Source: Sorghum bicolor (lineage: Eukaryota > Streptophyta > Magnoliopsida > Poales > Poaceae). From it: 64,000 nucleotides of DNA. The position numbers and the translations under genes were made by a program. The first letter of the stretch is position 1. Each line of letters opens with the position of its first letter. Shown here in pieces: positions 21,169-33,826 of this stretch. A model generated the notes under the pieces. That model had not been told where the DNA came from, did not search any database, and saw only the letters and a list, made by a program, of their open reading frames with translations. The stretch covers positions 49,943,166 to 50,007,165 of the forward strand of contig NC_012873.2 in assembly GCF_000003195.3 (NCBI RefSeq), read 5' to 3'.

Positions 21169-23430
21169 AAGACATACAGCATGAACAGAACTGTCCTGAG
21201 GAGACTGTAGCACCGAGTTAGGGGTGGAGAGAGAAGATAATTATACACAAAGAGGAGGCGCCGTCGGAACCACCGACTACGCCATCCAGCGAATCCTAGG
21301 ACGACTGAGAAAACAGAGAGTCCCGTTTGGAGGACTTAAAAACACCGAATGCCTTGCCAAGAGGTAAACTTGGTAGTTATCCATTTCCTTTCAATTATTT
21401 AAATAGTTTGCTTAGTTAATCAAGTTCATATCATCTTGAAAAGAAAATAAAAATATTAAAAATAGTAAGCCCCATGTGGGTATGCTCATGGCATAAAACC
21501 CATAAGTACATTCACTGTGGTGGCATAAAAAAATAAATATATATTCCTGTCCTATAAATATGAAAATATAAAAATAAATTTATGATCCTACCATAGAGAA
21601 TAACATTTATTGAGGAAGCTCAACATGATAACGGCTAAGAGATTTTATGCTAACAGTTAACCAGTTCCACAAAGCTTTGTTGTCTATTTGAGCTCCACAG
21701 AATTCAAGGATCAAAGAAGACTAGCAGACGGAGGACATCCTAATCGTTGTGAGGGTGCTGCCGACATTCAAATACACCTCCACCACCTGCTAGCTACATC
21801 AGAAGAAATTGCGTCAAAATCCAGCTTGGGGGAGAGCACCCCCATTTATCCAGCTAAGTGTTCTACTCATGTTTATATTTTACTCAAATAATAAAAAGAT
21901 GCATAATCATAAAAACCCAAATAAAGATTTTATGCTTATATATATATATATATCTTTGCTTAGTTTGCTAAATAAATAAATAAATAAAGTTTGCAATGAA
22001 CCCTCATGATAAGCTCTCACATGGAAATCATGAATAGTTGCTCTGCCATAACTAGTTCTCGAAATTGAAATCTCTCTCAAGTTTAGGCATGACTGTTATT
22101 AATTAAGATTTGCTCTAAATCTAAACTTGTGGGGAGAGTACTTGACCTAAAGTCTAAGTCGTTAATCGATATGATATGGGAAGGTTGAGCTGCTGTTTAT
22201 CTGTTCCTAGAGATGCTAGAATTCTGGAGAATTTTATCTTTGAAAATCTTTAAAATATTGCATGATGAGTTCCTGTATGATGAGAGTTTAAATTCCTACC
22301 ACAGCCATATATACATGCTTGCTAAACTTTGAGCCACACATTTACTTTTTACTGCTTATGAGCATTGAGTGTGGTCAAGCTGTGTAGACCCTTAGGAGCT
22401 TGTCATGTGGTTAAAATCAAGACTCACTTGCACGTTCACTCACACATGCTGCTTCTACTCCGGAAGTACGCATCCACATATATCGACCCATTTCCATCTC
22501 CAGAATCACCTAAAAATATTCTACTCCTAACCCGAGAGAGAATAGCCAAAAACATTTCTGTTTTTCCTTGTGAAATAAATGCTCAAGTTATCTTGGTTAC
22601 TACCACTTGCTATATTATTTCAGGAGATGAGTGCTCTAAAAAAAGAGAGAAAAAAAAGATACGAGGAAATAAAAAGGGGCAAGTGCCCGGAACCTCAAAA
22701 GAAAAGAAAAAGTGAGACGAGAGGTAAAAATGGACAAGTGTCCGACAGTAGAATTAGGGGTACAGGATACCCACCTGAGAGAAAAGAAAAAGAAAATATA
22801 GAGCATCTCATTCTCCTCAAAAAGTTTCAAAAGAGCAAGAAAGGTATGAATCCCCTCAAAAGAGCACAAGTAGAATTAGACTTTCACCATTGTTATCACC
22901 ATCATTACCATGCACCATTCATTTGCCACACATGCACATCTTGATTTGACTTATTGACTTGTTCTTCTGGATCCATGGTTTGACTATGCAATAAATGTCT
23001 TGTAAGTATGTATTAGCTGTCTCCCACCTATGAGCTCGAGATATCAAAAGCCTTATTAGAGTAGGATGAGAGAGAAGGCATACACCTTTACTGCCTTGGT
23101 AAGGATCCAGAAATACCACAAAAGAGAGATTAGAGAGAGTCATACAAGGAATCTCTGAGTTTTATTTGAAAATCTGCAAACACTCCAGAGCTATAGTTGA
23201 TCAAGAATAAGAGACATGGCGCTTGACTAGACCGTTCTATCTTTTAACTGCTCAAGACACAAGTGACGGTTGCAAGCTCCATGGTGGAAGGTAATATGAG
23301 TAAGTTTAAATCACAACAGTTTACCCTAACCTAGAGATGAGATCTTGTTTGAACGCATGTGTAACTTTAAGGCATGAAACCACTACAGAAACTCTTGAGT
23401 TCATCTTTGCTCAGGGACGAGCAAAGGTTA

Positions 23431-23444
23431 AGCTTGAGGGAGCT
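23431..23444 (+). promoter_or_regulatory. Polypurine tract of element C
   Basis: AGCTTGAGGGAGCT lies immediately before the 3' LTR at 23445. It is equivalent to the tract at 6451-6464. Confidence 0.75.
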
Positions 23445-24718
23445 TGTTGACGGTCCTTAATGCTCACATTTAACCATCAACTAATCATGGAAAAGGATCC
23501 AAATGCAACCAACACCTAGACTTAGGGTTTTATCTGACAGAATTCCACGAGTTTTGGTGTTTGTCTATTTTTGTAGGGGGTTATCAGGAAATATGGAAGA
23601 AAGGCCCACATGTAGGGATTATATAGAGATATTAACATGCCGCGCAATTTTCTATCATCTAGAAGACTCCAGAAGCCACAGGAACGAACGGAAAGCCGAG
23701 AGGCCTCAGGGACAGGGCGCCCGCCCAAGTCCTGAGGGCGCCCGCCCTAGAGTTCTCCCCAATCACGTCCAAACTCGCGGATCGTGCTCCACCGACCTAA
23801 AGGATCAAGAAAAACCGTGCGATTAATGTCGGTTTGATCCGATGGCCCAGATTCATCTGAAAAGACTATATAATCAAGGCCCCCTGGCCCCTGGAGATCA
23901 TACCTCTTCTACAGAATTAAAGCTAGGGTTTCAATTCTTTATCCAAGTAGAGAGAATCCCTCTAGTTCTTCTAGTTCTACCTCTAGTTCATCTAGTTCTA
24001 GTTCTAGTTCATCTAGTTCTAGTTCTAGTTCCTCTAGTTCTAGTTCTAGTTAGTTCTAGTTGTAATCTAGAAAATAGGGAGAGAGAAGAGGAGAGCGGAG
24101 GAGGAGGAGTCGGATCTTCCTCAACATTATACTTTTGCTGCAACTGGTTCGTTCTTCATCGTTCTCCAAGTTCTTCAATTCATAATTCCTGAGTTCTTTA
24201 ATTACTTTTATTTACATTCAAGTTATTTATTGGATTCCTGCTTGCATCAAGTGCTCTAGTCTTTATAACGCTAAAGTAGTAATTAATAGATTAGACGTGG
24301 TGTTTAGTCTTGCAATTACCTGGAATTGCACCCAATCCTACGGATTGTTGTGGTAGCCCTAGGGTAGTGACAGCCCTAACGGTCGACGTATTCCACCACG
24401 TTCAGATCGGTGTTTGTAGGACCGTAGTCAGACCTTCCTAGCCCCCTTCTCATCTCTTTCTGTGGTTAGTGCTCTGATGTCCCGAAATAGATAATCTTGA
24501 AGTAATTCTTGATTCTTAGATCAACTAGAGAACTCTTAGGAAACTTCCTCTCTTCCCACCAAAAATAATCATATAGTTATCCTTGGGCGATCTTGGATCT
24601 TAATTAGTACACTCACGTTCTCTGTGGAAAATCGATACTCTGGAATACTCCCAGGTGAAAGCTACATCGGTATCCGTGCGCTTGCGGATTTTTCTGTTTG
24701 CGTTTAAAATACCCAACA
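23445..24718 (+). repeat. 3' LTR of element C
   Basis: A 1274-bp copy of the LTR at 17227-18509 with the same ends (TGTTGACGG...CCCAACA). It includes the TCTAGT-type array at about 23960-24060. It is followed directly by the target copy GAAGG. Confidence 0.93.
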
Positions 24719-24723
24719 GAAGG

Positions 24724-26032
24724 TTGCTGCCATTGCCATTGATGCTTCATCACCATCACCTTCACCACCATCTACATCCGCTACACACCTATGCCTCATG
24801 GCTAAGGGTGACCGGAAGGTACAAAGTGAGGATGAGAGTAGTGAAAGTGATAGTGAATATGAATCACCTTCTTATGATGAACTTGTAAAATTGCTAAACA
24901 AGTACACTAAGGTCATAAGAAAGACTAGAAGTGAAAATGAAAAGCTTGAACTTGAAAATGAAACACTTCTAATAAAGCTTAAATCTAGTGATGAGCTTAG
25001 AGATCAAAATGAGATCATGACCACTAAGCTCAAGGAGCTCAAACTCTCTTTAAAAGAGCTCAAAGAAAAACACGATAAACTTGAGAGCGTTCATGATGAG
25101 CTTATCACTAGATATAGAGCAATGAAAGAAGAGCTAACAACTCTAAAAGCAAACTATGACAACCTTGAGATAGCTTATGAACTTGCAATTGATGAAACAC
25201 ATGTTGCTACTAACCATGTTGTTAAGCTTGATGTAGCCACATCTTGTGATGACTTACTTGTGGAGAGCACAAGCAAATGTGTTGATTGCAAGGGCAAGAA
25301 AGTGGTAGTGGCCGAGAGCTATGAGGACACTATCAAGCTCAAGGAAGAAATTGTCATGCTCAAGAAAGAGTTGCAAGAGCAAGCCAAGCACAAAACAATT
25401 GTGATTGAGTCACTTGATCAAGACAAGAAGCTTGCATATGAGAACAAGTTACTCAAAGAAGAGAATCAATATCTCAAGCTTGGTTTGATGTATGACAAAC
25501 AAGAAGAAGATGAGTCATTCTTCTTAGATGAGTTAGCAAGCAACAATGATCCAATCATCACGAAGCTAACTCAAGAGAATAGCAAGCTCAAGAAAGAGAA
25601 GGAACATCTAACCAAGGGGTTAGCAAAGTTCACAAAAGGGAAGGACCTTCAAAGTGAGCTTTTCATGAACAACGTCATGAAGATGGACAAGAGTGGGATT
25701 GGCTACAAGGCTCATCAAACAAAGCTCATCAAGTCACTAGCTACTCATGAACAACCAAGCGAGCCAAAGCCAAAGAGATGCTTTGAATGTGGTCAAGAAG
25801 GACATTTTGCTCATGAGTATGAGGCACCACTACCACCACCCTTGCCCAAGCATGCTAGACCATTTGCCTTCAATGCTCACTACATTGTAAGGAAAGACAA
25901 GAGTGGCAAGGTCAAGGTTAGCTTCATAGGGCCGCCCAACAAGCAAAGGCCAAAGAAGATTTGGGTGCCAAAACAACTAGTAGAGAAGGTCAAGGGCCCT
26001 AAGCAAATGTGGGTCCCTAAATCTCAAGCTTG
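24724..26032 (+). pseudogene. SIRE gag, C-terminal coiled-coil part
   Basis: The gag frame resumes after element C. An ATG at 24798 opens 411 codons, but the real start is at 16157. About residues 30-130 and 180-310 are heptad-rich coiled coil (Leu, Lys and Glu dominated). Between them lies a CVDCKGKK stretch. A second zinc knuckle, CFECGQEGHFAHEY, lies near 25780-25825, with its last Cys replaced by Tyr. The end, KQMWVPKSQA, is the common junction before protease in SIRE-type elements. A TGA follows at 26030-26032. Long coiled-coil gag C-termini are typical of this lineage. Confidence 0.85.
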
Positions 26033-26039
26033 ATCTCTT

Positions 26040-29000
26040 GTGTGTAGGTGAACAAGACCGGTGGATCACATTGGGTAATTGATAGTGGTTGCACTCAACA
26101 TATGACCGGAGATCCCTAGATGTTCACCTCACTTGATGAAGATGTTGACAACCAAGAGAAGATCACATTTGGTGACAATTCAAAAGGCAAGGTCAAGGGT
26201 CTAGGAAAGGTTGCTATATCAAATGACAACTCCATCACCAATGTGCTCTATGTGCAATCTTTGAGTTTCAATTTGCTCTCGGTTGGACAACTTTGTGATC
26301 TTGGTTTTGAATGCTTATTCAAGAAGAAGGAAGTAATAGTGACCAAGGAGGATGACAATGAAATGGTATTCAAAGGCTTCCGACACAACAACTTATATGT
26401 AGTTGATTTCTCATCTGATGAAGTTGATGTCAAGACTTGCTTATTCACCAAGACCTCACTTGGGTGGTTGTGGCAAAGAAGGTTAGCACATGTTGGAATG
26501 GGCACACTCAAGAAGTTGATGAAGAAAGAATTGATTAGAGGCTTGAAGGATGTGACCTTTGAAAAGGACAAGCTTTGTAGTGCATGTCAAGCCGGCAAGC
26601 AAGTTGCAAATACCCATCCAACCAAGGCCTATCTCTCTACTTCAAGAGTGCTTGAACTACTCCACATGGATTTATTTGGACCAACCACATATGCTAGTCT
26701 TGGAGGCAACAAATATTGCTTGGTCATAGTTGATGATTACTCCCGGTACACTTGGACATTCTTCCTGTAAGACAAGGCCGAAGTTGCATCAATATTCAAG
26801 AAGTTTGCAAAGAATGCCCAAAATCAATTTGATGTCAAGATCAAAAAGATTAGAAGTGATAATGGCAAAGAGTTTGACAACACCAACATTGAAGAATATT
26901 GTGATGAAGTTGGAATCAACATGAGTTCTCCTCAACATACACACCACAACAAAATGGGGTTGTAGAAAGAAAGAACCGGACATTGATCACCTTAGCAAGA
27001 ATAATGCTAGATGAGTACAACACTTCGGAGAAGATGTGGGCCGAGGCAATCAACACCGCATGCTATGCATCAAACTGGCTCTTTCCTCACAAGTTCCTAG
27101 AGAAGACACCATATGAGTTGCTTAATGGAAAGAAGCCCGATGTCTCATTCTTTAGATTATTTGGGTGCAAATGCTACATCTACAAGAAGCGCCAACACTT
27201 GGGCAAGTTCCAAAGAAGATGTGACATTGGCTACTTGGTTGGCTATTCATCAAAGTCCAAGGCATATAGGGTCTTTAACCATGCCACAAACATGGTTGAA
27301 GAAACATTTGATGTTGAATTTGATGAAACTAATGGCTCCCAAGGAGCAAGTGATAATCTTGATGATGTAGGTGGTGAACCATTGAGGGATGCCATGAAGA
27401 ACATGCCGGTGGGAGACATGAAGCCAAAAGGAGATGATGATGTGCAAGTCATTGAGCCACCATCCACCTCACATGTACCACAAGATGAAGACAAGGATGT
27501 GAGAGATGCTCATGAAGACACTCAAGTCACTCATGAGCAAGCGGTGGCACAAGCTCAAGATGTTGATGCTCCCCAAGCAACCCCTCAAGTGGCGCCAAGA
27601 AGATCATCACATCTCCTCCAAGATCACTTCCAATATTTCATCATCGGGAGTCTATCACATGGTGTAACTACACGTTCTAGACATGCTTTATTTATTGAAC
27701 ATCATGCTTTTGCGTCTCTTGAAGATGAACCAAAGACCGTAGAGGAAGCTCTTCGTGATGCGGATTGGATCATTGCCATGCAAGAGAAGTTGAACAACTT
27801 CTCTCGCAACCAAGTTTGGACACTTGAAGAGCGACCCAAAGATGCAAGAGTGATTGGAACAAAGTGGGTCTTTTGGAACAAGAAGGATGATCAAGGCAAA
27901 GTGGTGCGCAACAAGGCAAGGCTCGTGGCAAAAGGCTTTCCACAAGTGGAAGGTCTTGACTTCGGTGAAACTTTTGCACCAGTAGCAAGACTTGAAGCAA
28001 TCCGTATCCTACTTGCATATGCATCTAGTTATGATATCAAGTTGTTTCAAATGGATGTGAAAAGTGCCTTTTTGAATGGTTATATTAATGAGCTTGTCTA
28101 TATTGAGCAACCCCCCGGTTTTGAAGACCCTAGGTAACCCAAGCATGTCTACCGGTTGTCCAAGGCTCTCTATGGTCTCAAGCAAGCTCCTAGAGCTTAG
28201 TATGAGAGGCTTAGGGACTTCATCATTGAGAAGGGCTTCAAGATTGGGAAAGTTGACACAATACTCTTCACCAAGAAAATGAATGGGGAAATCTTCATTT
28301 GCCAAGTTTACATTGATGATATTATTTTTTGCTCTACTAATGAAGACTTTTGCAAGGAATTTGGTGATTTGATGTCCAAGGAGTTTGAGATGTCCATGAT
28401 TGGCGAGCTATCCTTCTTCCTAGGATTTCAAGTAAAGCAAATGAAGGAAGGGGTCTTCATCTCTCAAGAGAAGTACACTCAAGATCTTCTCAAGAGATTC
28501 AAGATGATGGATTGCAAGCCAATCAAGACTCCCATGGCATCAAATGGGCATCTCGACTTGGATGAGGGAGGTAACCCAATTGACAAGACTCTCTATCGTT
28601 CCATGATAGGAAGTCTACTCTATCACCACATCTAGGCCCGATATCATGTTTAGTGTGTGTATGTGTGCTAGATATCAAGCAATGCCTATGGAATCTCACT
28701 TGATTGTCGTCAAGATAATTCTTAGGTACTTAAAATACACACCTTACCTAGGCTTGTGGTATCCCAAAGGTGCAAGATTCCAACTTGTAGGCTATTCCGA
28801 TTTGGATTATGTCGGGTGTCGCATTGATAGAAAAAGCACATCCGGAGGGTGCCACTTCCTAGGTAGATCACTTGTCTCTTGGATGTCAAAGAAATAAAAT
28901 AGTGTTCCCTTGTCAACGGCCGAGGTGGAATACATTGCCGCCGGTGCTTGTTGTGCACAAATACTTTACATGAAACAAACTTTGCTAGACTATGGAGTAG

Positions 29001-29278
29001 TACTAGACAAAGTACCCTTGTTGTGTGACAATGAAAGTGCCGTAAAACTTGCTAACAACCCGGTTCAACACACCCGCACAAAACACATTGAGATCCGCCA
29101 CCACTTCCTTAGGGATCATGTTGCTAAAGGTGACATATCTCTAGAGAATGTGGGAACGAAAAATCAATTGGCGGATATCTTCACAAAACCCCTAGATGAA
29201 GCTAGGTTTTGTATGTTAAGAAATGAACTCAATGTGCTTGATTTATCTAACTTCACTAAAAATGAAGTTGTGTGTTGA
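26040..29278 (+). pseudogene. SIRE pol: protease, integrase, RT, RNase H (decayed)
   Basis: The domains are in copia order. The protease active site is WVIDSGCTQHMTG (about 26073-26110). The GAG-pre-integrase region includes LWQRRLAHVGMGTLKKL (about 26470). The integrase core includes LLHMDLFGPTTYASLGG and KIRSDNGKEFDN. RT carries GTKWVFWNKKDD, FQMDVKSAFLNGYINE and the catalytic YIDDI (about 28308-28322). RNase H includes STAEVEYIAAGACCAQ and the C-terminal LADIFTKPLDEARF. Stops lie at 26117, 26768, 28135, 28198 and 28895; frame changes lie at about 26930 and 28630. The changes at 28198 (Trp of APRAW) and 28895 (Gln of SKKQ) are single transitions. The enzyme set is complete in order but inactive. 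Confidence 0.92.
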
Positions 29279-29739
29279 CCTTGTAAATAGCTTTTGTTTG
29301 CATATCATGCATACCAAAACTAAAAAATACAAAAAAACTATTGTGTGTAGGGCTTGTCTAACATGGTTAAGATAACCCCCTTGTGTGTGTGAAAAAGCTT
29401 AACCTTGGATCAAACTTGACAAGCATTAGTTTACTTTCAAGTATTGCATTTCACCCCATATCTTTTTGGTTATTCTTTGAGCATCCGCTGTGTTCATCCA
29501 TAGATAGAGCATTCAAAGCTCATTATGATTTAAACCCCTAGCTTTATGGCCATACGATGCTCCTTGGTGATTTCACTTGACTATTTTCATAAAAACTACT
29601 AAGCCTAAGGCTAAATATTTGTGAAAATTTGAGAGTTTGAGAGAGGTCACTCATATCAGTTCCACTTAGTGTTTATTTGAGTCTCTTTGAAGTTGGAACT
29701 TGGTTGGGTAAAAGTCGGACGTTGTTCTAAGTTGAAAAA

Positions 29740-30050
29740 GGACTCAGAGGTGCACCGGACGATACACCAGACTCTCCTGCAGAGCGTCCGGTGCGGTGAG
29801 TCTGCTGGACAGCACTCACCGGACGCAGGAACAGTGTCCCTGCAGCGTCCGGTGAGGTGCGTCCGGTGCTCACTCGGGCATGCCCTAGGGTACCGGACGC
29901 TAAAGCCAGCGTCCGGTGGCCATCGTCCGGTGATCTGCCGATTTGAAACACGCTCTGTGTTTAAGACCGGTGGTCACCGGACGTGTCCGGTGCCACATAA
30001 AGAGCGTCCGGTGACCCCGCAAACAGCCCATATAACCCGCGCCCTAGGGG
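29740..30050 (+). promoter_or_regulatory. LTR-like CACCGGACGC cluster with TATA-like site upstream of SIRE ORF3
   Basis: Between pol and the third ORF lies a cluster of CACCGGACG and CGTCCGGTG words like that in the LTR U3. As in the LTR, it finishes with CGTCCGGTGACCCCG and is then followed by an AT-containing CATATAACC (about 30030). The next 550 bases are pyrimidine- and GC-rich like a plant 5' leader. They contain splice-like signals: donor GGGGTGAGTT near 30252, acceptors CTTACAG near 30352 and TCTTGCAG near 30540. I infer a possible internal promoter and spliced leader; no transcript evidence is available here. Confidence 0.4.
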
Positions 30051-33000
30051 TTTAGCTCGGCAGTTTTCTTTTCTTCCCCGCGACCGCAGCCCGACTCTCC
30101 GCCCGTGCCCTGGTCGCCGAGTTCACCGCCGCCATTGAGATCTTCTTTTCCCCAACGATCTACATCTTCCCCGCGGCCAGATCTCCTCCCAGGCCTCTCC
30201 TCTTCCCTCTCCTCGCGCAGGGATTTCCTTCCTACGAGGTGGTTAGGTTTTGGGGTGAGTTCTTGGCCCCCTGCCCTCAAGGTGTTTGATTTAATGTGTG
30301 AATGAATTAAATTGTTGTTTTTTATGACGATTTGATTCGTTCTATCCTTACAGCACCTTGTGAAGTTGGTTTGCGTTCTCTAGTGATTCTTGATTGTGAT
30401 CTGTCATCCAGAACGCATCTCGTCGCCCGATCGTAAGCCGTCCGTGCTCGTTCTTTATCTAATCTTGCGATCTATAGGGTTATCTCATCTCTAGTTATTA
30501 TGTTTGCTTATATATACCCTATCTATTCCATCTCTTGCAGCGCGTTGGTCTCTCTTGGCAGTTTGTCAGTTGCTCAGTTGTCGGCAGTCATTCAGAGGCA
30601 GTTTTCTTGCAATGGCACGTTGCAAGAATATCAGTGGTCTGGCAGCTAGCTCTGGTGGTTCTCTAGGAGGTGATGGTGGAGGTGATCCTCTCCGTCGCCT
30701 GTCAGCGGCAGAGAAGGGCAAAGGCAAGAAAATGGCCACCAAGAAGTTGAAGGCCAGTGACAGAGAGGCTGAGGTGGCAGATGCAGTTGCTGCAGCAGCT
30801 GAGGCAGTAGAGAGGGGTGGACGCTCAGGTGCCCTGAGGATTGGGGCCGATCTCACGCCACGGCAGAGGCGTGCAGTACTTGAGGTTGAGCAGCGACACG
30901 GGACTCCACCTGGCACTATCATGCTAGGAGGTCAGCGTGTCAGGATTGCAGTCAGAGAGCCACCTCAGGAGGACCCCGAGACCGAGACAGAGATAGAGGC
31001 CCAGGCAGAGGGCTCGATAGAGGGACAGCAGCAGGAGCAGCCCCTCAGGAGGTCGACTCGCACTCGTACTTAGGCTATCCCTAGGACTGGTACATAGGGC
31101 CAGTCTACCTCGACTGCTCGCCCTACTCCAGCACGTGGCACTCCAGCTCCACGTCCAGCGCCAGTGAGGATTCATAAGGATTACACCCAGGCCTCCGCTT
31201 GAGAGATCCAGGAGCTGCGTTTCGTTCCTTTTCCTACTTGGTTTCCAGCTACCATGGATCCGAGAGCCATTGCCAGATTCTACACTGTCGTTCAGGAGGA
31301 TTTATATGAGGCATTTGTCCACTCAGAGGCTCAGTTCAGGGAGCACGCAGTGCTTGATCTTGAGGTTCTTGAGAACGTGGTCGGTGCGGATATCAGATAG
31401 TATTTCACCTATCTGACCGGTCTCCTAGAGTTACTTGCTTTACGTGGCACCTATTATGAGGAGTGAGTCCGAGAGTTCTATGCCTCAGTGTGAGTTTCTC
31501 CAGACCACAGTTACATTCACTATGCACTGGCAGGCACTGACTACAGAGTGACAGCTCAGAGGGCTGGAGAGGTGCTTGGTTTGATCGCTTCGACTACCAG
31601 GGTCCATCAGCTGTGCTACGGGGACTTTGAGCCTCCTCGACGACCTCACGGTGGTGCTCTACCACTAGTTCACTTCGTGGCTCCCTGTTTCCGTCAACCT
31701 TTTGGAGAGGGGTCCAGCAGGACAGTGGGTGATTTGACATGCCCAGCTAGGATCCTTAACTTCGTGTTGAGGAAGACTCTCTTTCCTAGGACAGGCTATA
31801 GAGATGGCTTCACCAGGATTCAGCAGTGGTTGATAGCTCACCTGATCTCAAAGATGTCGTTTGATTTATGGGATTTGATTGTGTCAAAGATTGAGGACAC
31901 GATTTTAGAGAGCTTCAGGGGTCATCGTCAGCTGCCATACGCACACTGGATCACGTTGCTTATACTTCGTGCTAGGCCAGAGCCTCTCCCAGCTCACCTT
32001 TAGAGAGAGCTGACAGACTCTGGCACAGTGTTCCCTCACTATGATCCCCGGCAGATGCTGAGAGCGCATCATGACCTTAGAGCTCCACCACCTCCTCGAG
32101 CACCACGTGCCCAGGTGCCACCACCTTCTCCTAGGGGCACTCGCAGTTCAGGAGCAGTCACAGAGACTGAGGAGGAGCAGGATATCGCCATCGGGGCGTT
32201 TGTAGACGCTGAGGCCGAGGAGGAGTTTGACTTCGCTTTAGACAGCTCAGATGATGATTATCGTCTCCTAGTGCCAGACCTTCCTCCGAGGCCACACGAC
32301 CACGAGGCAGGAGGTTCCTCGAGTGCTATAGACCCCGCCCTACTTGCGGCTATGAGACTTTTACCTGTATGCCATTATAAAAGATTAACCAAACAAGGAA
32401 GCCACTAAAAAGTTGTTTCGCACCGCTGTGCCCAACTTCATCTTCGGCTATACCCATGTGCCATTCTGTCTTCATTCCGTCTGTTTTCTTCCGTTTAAGG
32501 GGTCTGACACGTAGGCCCCGGGTAGTATAATGTCCTTTTTGCCCTTCCAGTCATGGGAGATAGAGGAGCGAGGGCGAGTGGGATCGAGTGGCTCCGCGAC
32601 CTCCTCGACGAGGCTGATGCTCGGTGGCGCACCCGTTTCGGTGGGACCTGGGCCCGCCGGCGCACGCCGCGCTCGCGCCTCCTCCGCTACCGCCAGCGCC
32701 AGCACCGCAGCTGCTGCCTCACGCGCCGCGGCGGCTGGGACCGCGTAGCAGCAGCAGCCCGCCGATCATCACCAGCTGCCGGCCCGTGGCGGCGCTCCTG
32801 GACGCGCCGGCCTCATACTTCGCGTCCAGCTCGAGGCCCACCTGGTGCATTACAAGCTATAGCCTAGAGGGTGCTGTCGGCGGTGGTGAGGGTGCTGGAG
32901 CAGCCCACGGCGTGGGGGGCGACCCGGGAGATGGCGCTCCTCGCGGGCCCCTCTGGGCGGCGGCCCTCTTCGGCCTCCTGCTCGGCTGGGCCTGGCGCCG

Positions 33001-33180
33001 GCGCTGGGCAGCCGGCCTCGTCGTCGCCACCGCCGCCCTTCGCCACGCTCAACTTCTGGAAGGCCCAGCCGCCCGCTCGTCTTCGCGCCCCGCTTGGCTA
33101 CGCTGGCGCCACCGTGCAGCAGAGGGAGGAGGACGAGGACACCGTGCAAGGGTATGTAACTGTGTGTGTGCTGGCAGGCT

Positions 33181-33580
33181 GTCCGACATGAGCAGGCCCG
33201 GCATGGTGACCTTCCTGAGCATGACGTAGGCCAGCGCGCGCACCATGCCGTCTGGGTCCACGCCGAACAGCTCGGAGCTCGCCTTGGTGTACGCCGCCTC
33301 GTGCCGCCTCTCATCGCCAGCGACCACGCCGCAGATCTTGGACAGCATGCGGTTCTCCTCGGCGGTCCAACCGCGAATCCAGCGCGCCCAGGGGAAGGCG
33401 CTGGTGCCCGTGTCGTCGCCGACGCCGTCGGTGCGATTGAACATGCTCTAGTACGTGGGCAGCGCCTCCTCCGTCACCATGTTGCCCACCAGGCACACGA
33501 GCACGTCGTCGGGAACGCACGCCGTGGTGGCCCACAGCTCGGCCAGCTCCTCCGCGAACGCCCTGTCGTCGTTGGCTGAA
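33181..33580 (-). pseudogene. Captured acyl-ACP (stearoyl) desaturase fragment
   Basis: Minus-strand frames read [20 protein letters not shown], then [15 protein letters not shown], then WTAEENR. They jump directly to LSKICGVVAGDERRHEAAY and SSELFGVDPDGMVRALA, ending MPGLLMSD. The EENR and DE.RH motifs are the di-iron ligands of plant acyl-ACP desaturases. The roughly 70 residues normally between them are missing, and a stop follows ALPTY near 33450. This is therefore a deleted internal fragment, not an enzyme. It lies downstream of the glycosyltransferase fragment with only a few bases between. Confidence 0.8.
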
Positions 33581-33826
33581 GTCGTAGTCCTGCTGGTCAC
33601 GGTCAGCGAACACCAGCCCGTCTGGGATGGTCTCGATCCGGAACGCGTCGTCGCAACTGCTCACGGCGCCTTCGGTGGCGGCGGCCTGGGCGCGGCGGAG
33701 GTTGTGCCCGGTGACGACGAAGGTGATGAAGATGCCGTGGTAGCACAAAAGCAGGGCCAGCTGCAGCGCCGGGTTGATGTTACCGGAGCCCGGGTAGGGC
33801 ACCACCATGATGTGTGGCTGCGGCAT
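33581..33826 (-). pseudogene. Captured UDP-glycosyltransferase N-terminal fragment
   Basis: The ATG at 33826 (minus) opens MPQPHIMVVPYPGSGNINPA, the usual start of plant family-1 glycosyltransferases (P.P..GH/N..P pattern). It continues with FITFVVTGHNLRRAQ and [16 protein letters not shown]. After about 82 residues the similarity stops and the desaturase fragment begins. The C-terminal sugar-nucleotide (PSPG) box is absent. The UGT83A-like subgroup is a guess. Confidence 0.75.

Larger units (their letters stand above)
17222..24723 (+). mobile_element. Complete non-autonomous Ty3/gypsy element C nested in SIRE gag
   Basis: Two LTRs (17227-18509 and 23445-24718) flank 4.9 kb of internal sequence, with the target duplication GAAGG at 17222-17226 and 24719-24723. 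The internal part has a primer site, a remnant leader ORF, a gag-like Asn/Tyr/Gln-rich fragment (about 20300-20370), two protease-like units and a polypurine tract. It contains no RT, RNase H or integrase, so it needed enzymes in trans. The 1-kb stretch 18850-20000 matches element A in inverted orientation relative to the window. The stretch 21180-23430 is non-coding and collinear with 4184-6450 of element B. Confidence 0.93.

Noticed and set aside
30044..30305. Arg/Glu-rich and Pro-rich ORFs on both strands
   Set aside because: GC-rich leader sequence gives open frames by chance; no domain, and a leader role fits better.
32530..33229. Long GC-rich plus-strand ORFs in the TIR transposon
   Set aside because: They overlap frames antisense to the identified gene fragments, are Ala/Pro/Arg-rich as expected from GC content, and match no family I know.
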